The position numbers were made by a program, and so were the translations under genes. A stretch of 64,000 nucleotides of DNA. Origin: CAVQGM01 sp963712065. GTDB taxonomy: Bacteria > Actinomycetota > Acidimicrobiia > Acidimicrobiales > Acidimicrobilacustridaceae. Below the pieces are notes generated by a model that worked only from the letters and a program-made list of their open reading frames with translations, had not been told where the DNA came from and did no database searches. Positions 1-8,427 of the stretch are shown piece after piece (within the stretch, counting starts at the first letter, position 1; each line of letters opens with the position of its first letter). The stretch spans positions 868,001-932,000 of the forward strand of contig CAVQGM010000002.1 of NCBI GenBank assembly GCA_963712065.1, given 5' to 3'.

Positions 1-465
1 GCTTCATGGTCGGCACCCAGGTCGAGCGCGAGGGCATCATCCGCCACGGCGCCAAGATGATCACCGCCGTGTCCGAGGCAACGGTGCCCAAGGTGTCGGT
101 CATCGTGCGCAAGGCCTACGGCGCCGGGCTGTACGCCATGTCCGGGCCGGCGTTCGAGCCCGACGCCACCATCGCCCTGCCGACGGCCAAGATCGCGGTC
201 ATGGGCCCCGAGGCGGCGGTCAACGCCGTGTTCGCCAACCGGATCGCCGAGATCGACGACCCCGCCGAGCGGGAGGCGTTCGTCGCAGCACCAGCGCGAG
301 GTCTACGAGGCCGACGTCGACCTGCTCCGTCTGGCGTCGGAGCTCGTCGTCGACGCGGTGGTGCCGTTCGAGGAGCTGCGCGAGGAGATCCACCGCCGGC
401 TCACCTACGCCGCGGGCAAGTCCCGGGCCTTCAGCGACCGCCGTCACGGCGTGCCCCCGGTCTGA
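1..465 (+). pseudogene. Acyl-CoA carboxylase carboxyltransferase (beta) subunit, C-terminal part; 5' cut by window, +1 frameshift near 288
   Basis: Carboxyltransferase subunits of acetyl/propionyl-CoA carboxylases move carboxyl groups from carboxybiotin to an acyl-CoA. The frame open at base 3 reads FMVGTQVEREGIIRHGAK, then VIVRKAYGAGLYAMSG and KIAVMGPEAAVN, the second crotonase-like half of this family. At about base 288 this frame degrades to arginine-rich sequence. The next frame (+1) continues the family with QREVYEADVDLLRLASE and FEELREEIHRRL, stopping at 463-465. The gene is thus intact apart from one extra base (or two missing), more likely a sequencing indel than decay. The 5' portion lies outside the window, and so does any partner alpha subunit. 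Confidence 0.8.
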
Positions 466-472
466 GGTCGCC

Positions 473-676
473 GTGCCCCACTGCGAGGACTGCGACAAGT
501 TCTGGAACCCGAACTCCCTGCCCCCGGACGGCACCTGCCCCACCTGCGGCAAGCTGATCGGCGACCCGCCCGAGTCGATCAAGGTGCCGTGGCACTTCTG
601 GATCCTGATCGCCGCCACCGTGATCTACCTCGGCTGGCGGCTGATCCAGGGCATCCAGTGGCTCATCGCCCGGTAG
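473..676 (+). CDS. Small zinc-ribbon protein with one C-terminal membrane helix
   Basis: A 67-residue protein starting at GTG, 7 bp after the carboxyltransferase stop, so probably co-transcribed with it. Residues 4-28 carry two CxxC-like pairs (CEDC and CPTC), a compact zinc ribbon. Residues about 41-65 form one hydrophobic helix (WILIAATVIYLGW) followed by IQWLIAR. This suggests a tail-anchored cytosolic zinc ribbon. I do not recognise a named family. Similar small zinc-ribbon/TM proteins beside acyl-CoA carboxylase genes are common in actinobacteria, but no function can be assigned. Confidence 0.75.
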   Translation: MPHCEDCDKFWNPNSLPPDGTCPTCGKLIGDPPESIKVPWHFWILIAATVIYLGWRLIQGIQWLIAR

Positions 677-841
677 CGCGTCGTTGGCCCACCGGCCCAC
701 CCCCGCCGACGGCCGCCGACGGCCGTCGACGCCCGTTCTGGTGTGGGATCGCGTCGTCGGGGCGACCGAGACCCACACCAGAACGGGGGCGGGTTCGGCG
801 GCGGGGTCGACGCGAGTAGAGTCACCGGCCGACGAGAGTCA

Positions 842-919
842 CGGGCTGTGGCGCAGCTTGGTTAGCGCGTCGGTCTGGGGGACCGAAGGTCGTGGGTTCG
901 AATCCCGCCAGCCCGACCA
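842..919 (+). tRNA. tRNA-Pro (anticodon GGG), CCA encoded
   Basis: Cloverleaf read by eye: acceptor CGGGCTG pairs perfectly with CAGCCCG. The D stem is GCGC/GCGC, and the anticodon stem TCGGT/ACCGA encloses the loop CTGGGGG with anticodon GGG. The T arm has GTGGG/CCCGC and the loop TTCGAAT. Discriminator A is at 916 and CCA at 917-919. The 3' part from base 871 is duplicated at 13316-13363, which marks this gene as the integration site of a genomic island; the island-borne copy appears to have restored the tRNA. Confidence 0.95.
871..918 (+). repeat. attL: 48-bp direct repeat, 3' part of tRNA-Pro
   Basis: Bases 871-918 (anticodon arm to CC of the CCA) are identical over 48 bp to 13316-13363. 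Flanking bases differ on both sides. Tyrosine integrases commonly recombine in the 3' half of tRNA genes and leave such a duplication. Together with an integrase gene immediately inside the repeat, this is the left end of an integrated element of about 12.4 kb. Confidence 0.9.
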
Positions 920-927
920 ACGAAAAT

Positions 928-951
928 GGGCCCCGCCGAGAGGCGGGGCCC
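928..951 (+). terminator. GC-rich hairpin after tRNA-Pro
   Basis: GGGCCCCGCC and GGCGGGGCCC form a perfect 10-bp stem with a GAGA tetraloop, 9 nt after the tRNA CCA. There is no T tract, as is common in high-GC actinobacterial terminators. By position it belongs to the island side of the junction. A second, shorter GAGA-loop hairpin follows the right repeat at 13374-13389. Confidence 0.65.
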
Positions 952-964
952 TGTCGCGTCAGCC

Positions 965-993
965 TCCTGCTAACGGATTGCTAACGAAACGTG
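965..993 (+). repeat. Candidate integrase arm-site repeat, left copy
   Basis: Contains two direct GCTAACG units about 10 bp apart and ends GAAACGTG. A near-identical 30-bp copy lies at 13181-13210, just inside the right repeat. Paired short repeats inside both ends of an element are the expected pattern of integrase arm-binding sites. No binding data exist, so this is inference. Confidence 0.5.
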
Positions 994-994
994 C

Positions 995-1543
995 TCACGG
1001 GCCGAGCAGAGCCGCCCCGAGCTTCGCCGCCGCCTCGTCCTGCATGTGCTCGGTGACGTGTTGGTACACGTCGGCGGTGATGCCGATCGAGGAGTGCCCG
1101 AGCCGTTCGCTCACGACCTTGAGCGGGACGCCGCCCTCGAGCATCAGCGTGGCCGCGGTGTGCCTCAGGTCGTGAAGCCGGATGGGGGAGAGGCCCGCGG
1201 CCTTGGCGTGCCGCTCGAACGCTTGTGACACCGTCTGAGGGTGGATGGGGGAGCCGTCCACCCTCGCGAAGACGAGGTCGTCGTCGCGGTAGCCGGAGCC
1301 GAGCGCCATCCGTTCTTCGAGCTGCTGGCGACGATGGGACCGCATCGCGGACACCGTGCCAGCGTCGAGCGCGACCGAGCGCCGCGACTTCGCCGTCTTG
1401 GGTTCTGACCACTTCACGTCGTACCCGACCGCGACGAGGGTGCGCCGCACCGAGAGCCGTCCGGCGTCGAGGTCGAGGTCGGACCACTTGAGCCCGAGCG
1501 CCTCGCCGCGGCGCAGCCCGGTGGTCAGGAGCAGAACCCACAA
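995..1543 (-). pseudogene. Tyrosine-recombinase integrase, catalytic domain only (5'-truncated)
   Basis: Phage-type integrase that would catalyse integration and excision at the adjacent tRNA-Pro. The catalytic domain is complete: first Arg in TTGLRRGEALGLKW, the HxxR box in HDLRHTAATL, and the tyrosine in SIGITADVYQHV. It ends AALLGP next to the attachment site, the usual place for an island integrase. The N-terminal arm-binding and core-binding domains are missing. Upstream codons still read like the family (LLAHVRGDRLEALW, to about 1590) until an in-frame TAG. At 182 residues against about 380 for the family, it is probably inactive, so the island is probably immobile unless helped in trans. 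Confidence 0.85.
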
Positions 1544-1599
1544 CGCCTCGAGCCGGTCGCCCCGGACGTGAGCGAGGAGCGCCGGGCGGAGGACGAGGG

Positions 1600-1905
1600 T
1601 CTACCCAAGTGCCGAGCCGGCCAGCCTCAGGGGCGCTGCCAAGATATGTGCGCCACCGCCCCCCACGTCGACCAAGCCGTGACCGCAGCGGTTCTGAACC
1701 GACTGCGCTCCCTCGACCCGGCCGAACCCGACGACTGGGCGGCACTTGATGCCGTGCTTCGTCGGCTGCCCACCGCGGACGTGCTCCCTCAGCCAACAGC
1801 AAGAGCTCGTACGGGCCGCCACCACGACGATCGTGCTCGACCCGCCTCCCGGCCGCGGGTACCGGTTCGACCCCGAGCGGCTCCGCTTCGAGTGGGTCGC
1901 ACAAG
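1600..1905 (+). pseudogene. Possible serine-recombinase C-terminal remnant
   Basis: Two overlapping frames hold pieces resembling the tail of large serine recombinases. A cysteine-containing stretch is followed by HVDQAVTAAVLNRL in one frame, then QQELVRAATTTIVL and GYRFDPERLRFEW in another. The RFDPERxxxxW ending is frequent at recombinase C-termini. The frame change and the lack of a catalytic domain indicate a decayed fragment. Recognition rests on short motifs only. Confidence 0.35.
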
Positions 1906-2115
1906 ACACTGCTCCCTGCCAGGCCTCATCACCTCGTCCCGGTGGGGAGCCACACTCACCCTGAGGCGGAGGCGAGACTGCGGATCTGCGCTGGACGTTC
2001 GACCCTGGTTCCTCGTCTCTGCCGGGAGGATCTTCTAGAAGGACCGATGTCGCGTGCCACGGTTCTTGGCAGCGCGGTTGGTAGAGGATGGACCGGCTGA
2101 TCAAGGAGGTGGCTG

Positions 2116-2433
2116 ATGGCCCGTCCGCCGCAGGTGGCGCCGGAGAAGAAGATCAGGATCGTGCAGGCGGTGATCGCCGGCGAGGTGTCCGTGGCTGAGG
2201 CGTCTCGCAAGGAGGGCGTGTCGGAGGCGTCGATCCACAAGTGGAAGAACGAGTTCCTCGAGGCGGGCCGCCAGGCGCTCACCGCACCGAGGTCGGGCCC
2301 GTCGACCCGCGAGGCGCAGCTGGAGGCTGAGATCGCGGACCTGACCCAGGCGCTGGGCGAGGCTGCGGTGGAGCTGCGGGTGTGGAAGAAGTCCGCGGAG
2401 GCTCGCCTGGGCCCTTCGAGGGCCTTGAGGTAA
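2116..2433 (+). CDS. IS3-family transposase OrfA (helix-turn-helix)
   Basis: A 105-residue DNA-binding subunit of the IS3-type transposase. It has a basic N-terminal HTH (VAEASRKEGVSEASIHKWKN) followed by a helical, probably leucine-zipper-like segment (QLEAEIADLTQALGEAAVEL) used for OrfA/OrfAB multimerisation. ATG is preceded by AAGGAGGTGGCTG, a strong ribosome-binding site. In this family a -1 frameshift fuses OrfA to OrfB. The OrfB start region here does lie in the -1 frame and overlaps the OrfA end, but I see no classical A6G slippery site. Confidence 0.85.
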   Translation: MARPPQVAPEKKIRIVQAVIAGEVSVAEASRKEGVSEASIHKWKNEFLEAGRQALTAPRSGPSTREAQLEAEIADLTQALGEAAVELRVWKKSAEARLGPSRALR

Positions 2434-3372
2434 TCCGCTGCGAAGCCGGGATGCCAACCTCGAGGTTCGCCCGGCTGGTCGGCATCCCAGAGCGCACCTA
2501 CCGGCGTTGGCAGGCCAAGGCACGCGATGGTCGCCCGCCGAAAGGCCCGTGGCCCGCGCCGGTGCGCGCGCCGCGACGTCATCATCGAGCTGGCCACAGC
2601 GCATCCGGCGTGGGGTCACCGCAAGATCTGGGCGATGGCGCGTCACGACGGCTACCGGCTGTCGCAGCGCACCGTGGCCCGGCTCCTCGACGCCGAGGGC
2701 CTGCTCCTCAAGCAGGACTACCAGCGTGAACGCCGCGAGCTGGCCAAGGCCCGCAAGGCCGCGTTCGCCGCGGCACCGACCGGGCCGAACCAGGTGTGGC
2801 AGCTCGACTTCTCCGAGTACGAGACGACCGCCGGCGGCACGTGGCGCGTCGCTGGGGTCGCGGACTACTGGTCCAAATACGAGTTCGGTTGGCACTGGTC
2901 GCCCACCGCCAACCAGCACGACGCCATCGCCGCGGTCGAGCTCGCCTTGGGCGAAGCGCAGCGGCTCCTCGGCCCGGTCCGGCTCGTCGAGCACCTCACA
3001 GATCCCGACACCGGCGAGGTCGTCCCGATCACGCTCGTGACCGACAACGGCGGTCCGTTCCGATCGTTCCGCTTCGGGGCGTTGATCACGGCGCGGCCCG
3101 AGCTGCGACACGTCCGCACCCGGGTCCGCTCACCCGGTCAGATCGGCGTGCGCGAGCGCGCGTTCGGGTCGCTCAAATACGAGCGGCTCTACCGCGAGCA
3201 GATCGACGACCCCCTCGACCTCGTCCGAGAAGGCGACGCGTTCCGGTCCGAGTTCAACCAGATCCGCCCCCACGAAGCCCTGTCGTGGCACCGGCCCCTC
3301 GACGTCCACCTCGGCCGAGCCGACCCCCGAACCCTCAACTTCCCCGAGCCGAAAACCCTGCCATCTCCTTGA
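2382..3372 (+). pseudogene. IS3-family transposase OrfB (rve integrase core), internal frameshift near 2560
   Basis: Catalytic DDE subunit of the element. The N-terminal part in one frame reads SRFARLVGIPERTYRRWQAK. From about 2560, in a GCGCGC run, the family continues in the +1 frame with DVIIELATAHPAWGHRKIW. The three catalytic acidic residues are visible: D in WQLDFSEYE, D in LVTDNGGPF and E in VRERAFGSLKYERL. It ends 15 bp inside the right terminal repeat. Repairing one base would restore a full OrfB, so the element may be active in reality if this is an assembly error. Confidence 0.75.
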
Positions 3373-3412
3373 CACGGGACACGAGGAAGCAACACTCGCC
3401 ATCACCGCCTGA

Positions 3413-3892
3413 CACACTGACCACAACGTCGACGATCACAACGTCGACGATCACAACGACGCCGACCTACACCACCCCACGAGGCACGATCTTCCCGAGA
3501 CGGTCCAAGCGATCGAGCGCGGCTTGCTGTCCACCGACGAGGACCTCGCAAGCGCCCGGTCCGCCCTCGATGCATGGAGCGAGACGGTCGCACAGACGCT
3601 CGCCACAGTCGACGTCCTTGCTCTCCCGACCCTCACGGTCTCGCCCCCCACGCTCGAGACGGCCCGCAATGATCCGTTGATGCAGCAGATCATCGCCGCC
3701 CACACCTTCCCCTGGAGCGCCGCTGGCGTACCCGCACTTGCGCTTCCCGTTCCTCTCGATCCGGTCACGGCCAGCCTGCAGCTCGTAGGGTCAAAGGGCG
3801 CCGAAGAGCTCCTCATCGCCGCAGGACGCTCAGTAGAGGACGCAGCGCGCGACCTAGACGTTTCGCCACCCCTCACGGGAGCGCCGGCATGA
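3413..3892 (+). pseudogene. Amidase-signature enzyme, C-terminal fragment
   Basis: The open frame after the IS reads TVQAIERGLLSTDEDLASAR, DVLALPTLTVSPP, then PWSAAGVPALALPVPL and TASLQLVGSKGAEELL. These resemble the last third of amidase-signature hydrolases (the G-P-A-L-x-x-P region and L-Q-L-V-G). The Ser-cisSer-Lys catalytic core is absent. The 5' end carries a duplicated 15-bp unit (CACAACGTCGACGAT twice near 3422-3460). The fragment probably became separated from its N-terminus before or when the IS inserted. Its stop overlaps the start of the next small ORF (ATGA). Confidence 0.6.
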
Positions 3893-4005
3893 ACTGCGGA
3901 AGCGTCGCTGCGTTCGGTCTCGCCCTCGGCCTCGGCGCAGTGCTCATCGGATGCTCGGTGGGCGAGGACGCCGAGCAGAAGTTCGAGACGGTCGAGGCCC
4001 CGTAG
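3889..4005 (+). CDS. Very small lipoprotein (38 aa)
   Basis: ATG at 3889 overlaps the amidase stop (ATGA). The product begins MNCGSVAAFGLALGLGAVLI and has a lipobox-like L-I-G-C at residues 19-22, then an acidic tail SVGEDAEQKFETVEAP. This is a plausible signal peptide II substrate, exported and lipid-anchored. It could be a real minimal lipoprotein or the preserved N-terminus of a longer one now lost; the following DNA shows no continuation. Confidence 0.45.
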   Translation: MNCGSVAAFGLALGLGAVLIGCSVGEDAEQKFETVEAP

Positions 4006-4243
4006 GTGGACGAAGGGAGAATCCACGATTCGGCGTGTTGGGTGAGTTCTTGGTGGGGCCTTTGTTAGCGCGCCCCTCCTGCCACGCCCAGGAGCACCAC
4101 GCCCGTGGCCGCCGTCCTGCCCCTCGACCCCAGGGCGGCAAGCGGGCCACGCCGGCGCTCCGTGCCCCCCGACCCAAGAGCACCATGCCGGTGCTCCTGT
4201 CCCGCCCAGGAACACGGGCACGCCGCCCGCCATCCCAGACGTC

Positions 4244-4344
4244 GGGGCCGACGCTCCAGGCCACGAGATCGTGGGGCCGGTGGCTCGGCTGGTTCTGGTT
4301 GCACCAGGGGGCCGACGCTCCAGGCAGCGAGATCGTGGGGCCGG
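4244..4344 (+). repeat. Two 37-bp near-identical direct repeats in a 424-bp non-coding gap
   Basis: Copies at 4244-4280 and 4308-4344 share GGGCCGACGCTCCAGG and GAGATCGTGGGGCCGG. Only a 2-base stretch in the middle differs, and the spacing is 64 bp. Just upstream, GAGCACC/GGTGCTC makes a perfect 7-bp hairpin (about 4180-4198). The whole stretch 4006-4429 has no convincing gene; these look like intergenic repeats or palindromic elements of the host. Confidence 0.55.
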
Positions 4345-4429
4345 GTCGAGAGGGCGGGGCGGGTCGCGCCGGGTGTTCGGGGGCGGGCTGTCTGGTGGGC
4401 GATCGCCGGGCACCCGTAGCCTCGGCGTC

Positions 4430-6277
4430 GTGACCGACCGGCGCGCGCAGCAGCTCGATCGTGTCGCCGGCTGGCTGGCGCTGCTGGCCGTGGCCGTCCC
4501 CTTCGTGGTCAACGTGGTCGTGGCGGCGGGTCTCGACTGGCACCCGGTCAGCGACCGGGCCGTGATCGTCGCCCGCGTGGCCGACGTCTTCGGTGGGGAC
4601 ACGCCGCTGGTGGGTGCCTACTCCCGCTTCGGGTTCAACCACCCCGGCCCGCTCGGCGCCCACGTGCTGGCGCCGGCGTGGGCCCTGCGGCCGCAGGCCG
4701 GCACCGTGCTGGCGGCCGCCGCACTGGTCAACGGGGTGGCGGCGGTGGTGGCGGTGGCCGTCGTGCGGCGGCGGGCCGGCACGCTGCCCGCCCTCGGTCT
4801 GGCCGCGGTCGTGCTGGTGCTCGTGCGGGCCCTCGGCCCGGACCTGCTGCGCGACCCGTGGAACCCGTGGCTGCCCCTCATGCCGTTCCTGCTGTTCGTG
4901 GTGGCGGTGTGGGCGATGGCGACCGGGTCCCGTTGGTCGCTGCCGCTGGCGGTGGGCGCCGGTTCGTTCGTGGTGCAGGAGCACGTCGGCTACGTGCCGG
5001 TGGTGGCCGCGCTCGGCGCGTGGGGCGTCGTGGCGCTGGCGCTCGAGGTGGTGGCCGAGCACCGCCGGGCCGGCGCCCCGACGGACGAGCACAGCGACGC
5101 CGGGGACGACGACGGGCCGTGGTGGCTGCGGGGCCTCGTCCTCGCGGTGGTGACGGCGGTCGTCGTCGGGGCGGCGTGGGCGGCGCCGCTGCGCCAGCAG
5201 GCGGCCGCGCCGGCGGGCACCGGCAACCTCTCGCTGCTGGTGGCGCACTTGCGAGACGACGCGCCGAGCGATCGACCGGGGCTGCAGACCACCCTCGGGA
5301 TCGTCGGCCGCGAGGCGGCGCCGTGGGGCCCGTGGATCGGTGGCGACGAGCCGTCCTACGGCTTCACCGGTGGCGTGGTCCCGGCCGGTGCCGGCGGCCT
5401 GGTGGCGCTGGTGTCCGCGCTCGGGGTCGCCCTCGCCCTGCGCTCGTGGCGGCGCGGGCCCGACGTCGCCGTGCGCTGGGTGGCCACCGCCCTCGTCGGG
5501 GTCGGCGCCGGGGTGCTGGCGGTCGCCCGCATCGACGACGGCGTGTTCCCCTACCTGATCCGCTGGTGGTGGGTGCTGGCGGCGGTCGGCTGGTTCGGCG
5601 TGGTGTGGGTCCTCGCCGGGGCCGCCCGCGAGGTGGTGGCCCGCCGCTGGCCGGGCGCGCCAGTCGGCGCTGCCGCCACGACCGTCCTGCTCGCGGCCGT
5701 GGTGGTGCTGTCGGGGATCGCCACCGCGGCGGCCACGTCGCAGCGGGTCCCCGACGAGCGGTACGACCGGGCGCTGGCGGCGCTGGAGGGCCCCGTGCTC
5801 GACGCCGTGCCGGCCGGCGCACCCGTGTCGGTGGCGGCGGCTGGCACCGACGTCGGCATCGTGGCCGGCGGCCTTGGCTGGGCGCTCGAGCAGGCGGGGC
5901 GACCACTCGCGACCGGGCCGGGCACGGGCTACATCTGGGGTGACGTGCGGGCCGACCGCCCCGAGCCGCCGCCCGGACGCCGGCTCGTGGTCCGGGCCGC
6001 CCAGGAGCAGGCGGGACCGGTCGAGCTCCCGGTGGGTGACGAGGTCCTGGCCACCTACGACGCCCTCGACCCGGCCGAGCGGGCCGAGGTCCAGCGGCTG
6101 CAGAGCGAGGTCGACGAGGCCCTGCGAGCCGCCCAGGCCGGTGGTGCGCTGCGCTGGGACGACGCCGTCGACCCGACCCGCGTGGGGGTGCCCGCCGCCG
6201 ACGTCGCCCGCCTCCGCGAGCTGCTGGCCCGCTCGTACCAGGTGACGGTGAGCCGGCCGGCCGGGGCACCCGGCTGA
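4430..6277 (+). CDS. Polytopic membrane protein, probable GT-C-type glycosyltransferase
   Basis: A 615-residue integral membrane protein starting at GTG 4430 (MTDRRAQQLDRVAGWL). About ten or more hydrophobic helices follow, with acidic and aromatic motifs in the first loops: SDRAVIVARVADVF, RFGFNHPGPLGAHVL and LRDPWNPWLPLMPF. The layout, a first-loop acidic motif then helices and a C-terminal extracytoplasmic domain (from about residue 430), resembles GT-C fold lipid-linked sugar transferases. I cannot name the family or substrate. It is the largest apparently intact gene inside the tRNA-Pro island and has no obvious operon partner. Confidence 0.6.
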   Translation: MTDRRAQQLDRVAGWLALLAVAVPFVVNVVVAAGLDWHPVSDRAVIVARVADVFGGDTPLVGAYSRFGFNHPGPLGAHVLAPAWALRPQAGTVLAAAALVNGVAAVVAVAVVRRRAGTLPALGLAAVVLVLVRALGPDLLRDPWNPWLPLMPFLLFVVAVWAMATGSRWSLPLAVGAGSFVVQEHVGYVPVVAALGAWGVVALALEVVAEHRRAGAPTDEHSDAGDDDGPWWLRGLVLAVVTAVVVGAAWAAPLRQQAAAPAGTGNLSLLVAHLRDDAPSDRPGLQTTLGIVGREAAPWGPWIGGDEPSYGFTGGVVPAGAGGLVALVSALGVALALRSWRRGPDVAVRWVATALVGVGAGVLAVARIDDGVFPYLIRWWWVLAAVGWFGVVWVLAGAAREVVARRWPGAPVGAAATTVLLAAVVVLSGIATAAATSQRVPDERYDRALAALEGPVLDAVPAGAPVSVAAAGTDVGIVAGGLGWALEQAGRPLATGPGTGYIWGDVRADRPEPPPGRRLVVRAAQEQAGPVELPVGDEVLATYDALDPAERAEVQRLQSEVDEALRAAQAGGALRWDDAVDPTRVGVPAADVARLRELLARSYQVTVSRPAGAPG

Positions 6278-6320
6278 CGTCGCGCCGCCTGCGGCTCGGG
6301 TCGGAGCGGCACCCAGCGCG

Positions 6321-6908
6321 GTCGCCGACGGCGGGAACCCCACTCAGCTGACCGCGACCCCTGCCATCGAATCGATGCCGAGCTGGTCGCCGGACGGCCG
6401 CCGGATCGCCTTCGTCAGCAACCGTGACGCGGCCAGCTTCGAGATCTACGTGATGGACGCCTCGGGCGGCGATGTCCAACGGCTCACCGTGAACGACGAG
6501 GGGGACTGGTACCCGAGTTGGGCGCCCGACGGTACGAAGATCGCGTTCTCGACCAGCCGAGCCACGAGCCCACGTGACCGGATCTGGGTCATGGATGCCG
6601 ACGGCACCGATCCGACGCCGCTGACCGTCCGCCGGCAGATGACCGACGACAGTCATCCGTCCTGGTCTCCTGACGGTACGAGCATCACGTTCGAGAGCAC
6701 CAGGGACGGGAACCCGGAGATCTATGTGATGCGCGCCGACGGCTCCGACCAGACGCGCCTGACCTTCGACGGGGCCGAGGACATCGCCCCGGCCTGGCAG
6801 CCCCTGCCCGTCGAGGTGCCCGCCGCCGGGGGGACGGCCGCACCCGCGACCACGACGCCGTCGCCTCCCCCCACGACGACGGCGGCCCGACCGACGTTCA
6901 CCGGTTGA
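6321..6908 (+). pseudogene. TolB/WD40-like beta-propeller fragment
   Basis: Repeated blades are clear: PSWSPDGRRIAFVSNRD, EIYVMDASGGDVQRLT, YPSWAPDGTKIAFST, HPSWSPDGTSITFESTRDG and EIYVMRADGSDQTRLT. This is the TolB/PD40 repeat, about three blades. It ends in a proline/threonine-rich tail. No start codon or signal sequence lies upstream in frame; the first visible codons already sit inside a blade (ADGGNPTQLT). It is therefore the C-terminal piece of a secreted or periplasmic propeller protein that lost its N-terminus on entering the island. Confidence 0.65.
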
Positions 6909-7006
6909 GGATCGGTCGGGCTGTGGCGGGCCTGAGCTTGGCCGTAGCTCGGCCCATTCCCAAAGACAGGCGGCGCCGGACGTCTCCCTCGTAACCTCTC
7001 CGGCCG

Positions 7007-7360
7007 GTGGGGGACCTCGGCGGACTTCTCGGGCGGCTTGATCCTGATCCCGGTCGTCGGGGCGACGAGTGGGAGGGGATCGTTGCGTGGTATCTCGGCA
7101 ACGACCCGCTCTACCGGGACCTGCTGCGGCGGGTGTGGCGGTGGGCGGACTGGCCCGGCCGGTGGGGTGCCGATGCCGGGATCGACCTCGTCGCCGAGGA
7201 CCACGAGCGACGCCTGTGGGCGATCCAAGCGAAGGCGTACGACCCGGCGTACTCGGTCAAGAAGGCCGACGTGGACACGTTCCTGTCGGAGTCGTCCCGG
7301 CCCCAGTTCGCCTTCCGGTTGCTGGTCGCCACCACCGGCCGGATCGGGGCCACGGCGCTT
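7007..7360 (+). pseudogene. Mrr-like PD-(D/E)XK nuclease domain, truncated
   Basis: GTG start, about 118 residues matching the N-terminal nuclease domain of large helicase-type restriction proteins. It reads DEWEGIVAWYLGNDPLYRDL, then WGADAGIDLVAEDHERRL and WAIQAKAYDPAYSVKK, i.e. the G-x-D...Q-x-K active-site core (Asp60, Gln74, Lys76). FRLLVATTGRIGATAL follows, after which homology stops. The large helicase part expected in this family is absent and the frame runs into integrase debris. It is a broken restriction/defence gene, not a working system. Confidence 0.65.
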
Positions 7361-7499
7361 CGGAGCAGGTCGGCACGCGTGGCCGGCTCGTTCGCACCGA
7401 CACTGAGACCGGCATCGTGCTGCGACCCCTCGACGGCGGCGGTGACATCGAACGGGGACGTCGCGGACTTCCTCGAACGCAACCACGGCTACGGGGACC

Positions 7500-7997
7500 G
7501 GCACGGCGTCGATCCGTCAGACCGTCATCGCGGTGAAGCACGAGGTTCGGTTCGGCACCCCAAAGACGGCGCAGGGGACGCGCACCGTCGACCTGGACGA
7601 GCGCACCATCGCAGCGCTTCGGGAGCACCGTCGCCACCAGCTCGAGGAACGGCTACGGATGGGCGAGGGCTGGCGCGATCACGGGCTCGTGTTCTGCAAG
7701 GTCACGGGGGAGCCGCTGCACCCGGAGCGGGTCAGCCGGGAGTTTCAGCGGCGCATCGAGCGGTGGGACCTGCGACCGCTCACGCTCCACGGTCTGCGGC
7801 ACTCGTGGGCCACGTTGGTGCTGCGAGCCGGCGTCCACCCGAAGGTGGTGCAGGAGAGGTTGGGCCACGCCACCATCGGGATCACGCTCGGGACGTACAG
7901 CCACGTCACTGCCGGGATGCAACGTGACGCGGCCGAGCAGGTGGCCGGGCTCATCTTCGGCCGTTTAGGGCCGGTTGGCTGGAGTGGTCCGTCCTGA
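7500..7997 (+). pseudogene. Second tyrosine integrase, C-terminal catalytic fragment
   Basis: The frame from about 7500 reads ASIRQTVIAVKHEVRFGTPK, then RTIAALREHRRHQLEERLRM, LHGLRHSWATLVLRAG and GHATIGITLGTYSHVTAGM. This includes the HxxR box and the nucleophilic tyrosine. The first catalytic Arg and the N-terminal domains are missing, so the protein cannot work alone. It belongs to the same broad subfamily as the integrase at 995-1543 but is clearly a different gene, implying that a second integrative element once inserted here. Its 3' end overlaps the convergent lipoprotein gene by 33 bp. Confidence 0.75.
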
Positions 7998-8369
7998 GTA
8001 GTCGACCTCGAGCACGACCTTGTCACCGTCGATGGAGTCAGAGGGCACGGTCGCGAGGATCTCACCTTCACTTGTGCTGAGCTCGTAGAAGTCTGACTCG
8101 GGTACGGCGTCGAACGTGGCCGTCCAGTCGCACGCGCCAGCGCCCTTCGTCTTGTCGAACGAGGAGGTTCCGACCGTGGTCCCGTCAGCGTCCTTCAGGA
8201 TGATCGTCGTGTCCTTGACGACCGGGGATTCCATGCAGCTCCCCAAGCCCGAGAACTCGGCGACGACCTGGACCTCAAGCGGACGGGTGGGGAGCTCTTC
8301 ATCCGATGCGCTGCACGATCCGGCCAGAAATGCGATGCCGAGCACCACCGCTGAACGCGCGGTGACCAT
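7965..8369 (-). CDS. Putative lipoprotein, 134 aa
   Basis: Start chosen at the ATG at 8369, giving MVTARSAVVLGIAFLAGSC, a short positively charged signal with a lipobox-like A-G-S-C. An upstream in-frame start would place ten extra residues before the signal. The mature part is a small, mostly beta, acidic domain (PLEVQVVAEFSG, VKDTTIILKDADGTTVG, DKVVLEVDY) with two further cysteines (SCMES and GACDW) that may form a disulfide. Predicted to be a surface-anchored protein of unknown role. No family recognised. Confidence 0.6.
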   Translation of the reverse strand: MVTARSAVVLGIAFLAGSCSASDEELPTRPLEVQVVAEFSGLGSCMESPVVKDTTIILKDADGTTVGTSSFDKTKGAGACDWTATFDAVPESDFYELSTSEGEILATVPSDSIDGDKVVLEVDYSGRTTPANRP

Positions 8370-8427
8370 CCTGTGACCACTCGACCCAAGTGAGGCCACC
8401 GCCGCCCCCCTGACCTGCGGTTATGTC

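Larger units (their letters stand above)
2048..3381 (+). mobile_element. IS3-type insertion sequence, 1334 bp, with terminal repeats and CGA target duplication
   Basis: The element starts TG and ends CA, as IS3-family elements do. The ends form an imperfect inverted repeat: TGTCGCGTGCCACGG at 2048-2062 against the complement of 3367-3381, 12 of 15 matching. The trinucleotide CGA lies directly outside both ends (2045-2047 and 3382-3384), consistent with a 3-bp target duplication. Inside are orfA (HTH) and orfB (DDE integrase core). It separates recombinase debris on the left from an amidase fragment on the right, so it probably inserted into already damaged DNA. orfB appears frameshifted. Confidence 0.8.

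Noticed and set aside
3944..6343. 799-codon minus-strand open frame
   Set aside because: Shadow of the membrane protein at 4430-6277; Gly/Arg/His-rich composition without membrane helices or motifs.
7007..7360. Functional restriction-modification or defence system
   Set aside because: Only the nuclease domain remains; no helicase, methyltransferase or specificity gene lies nearby.
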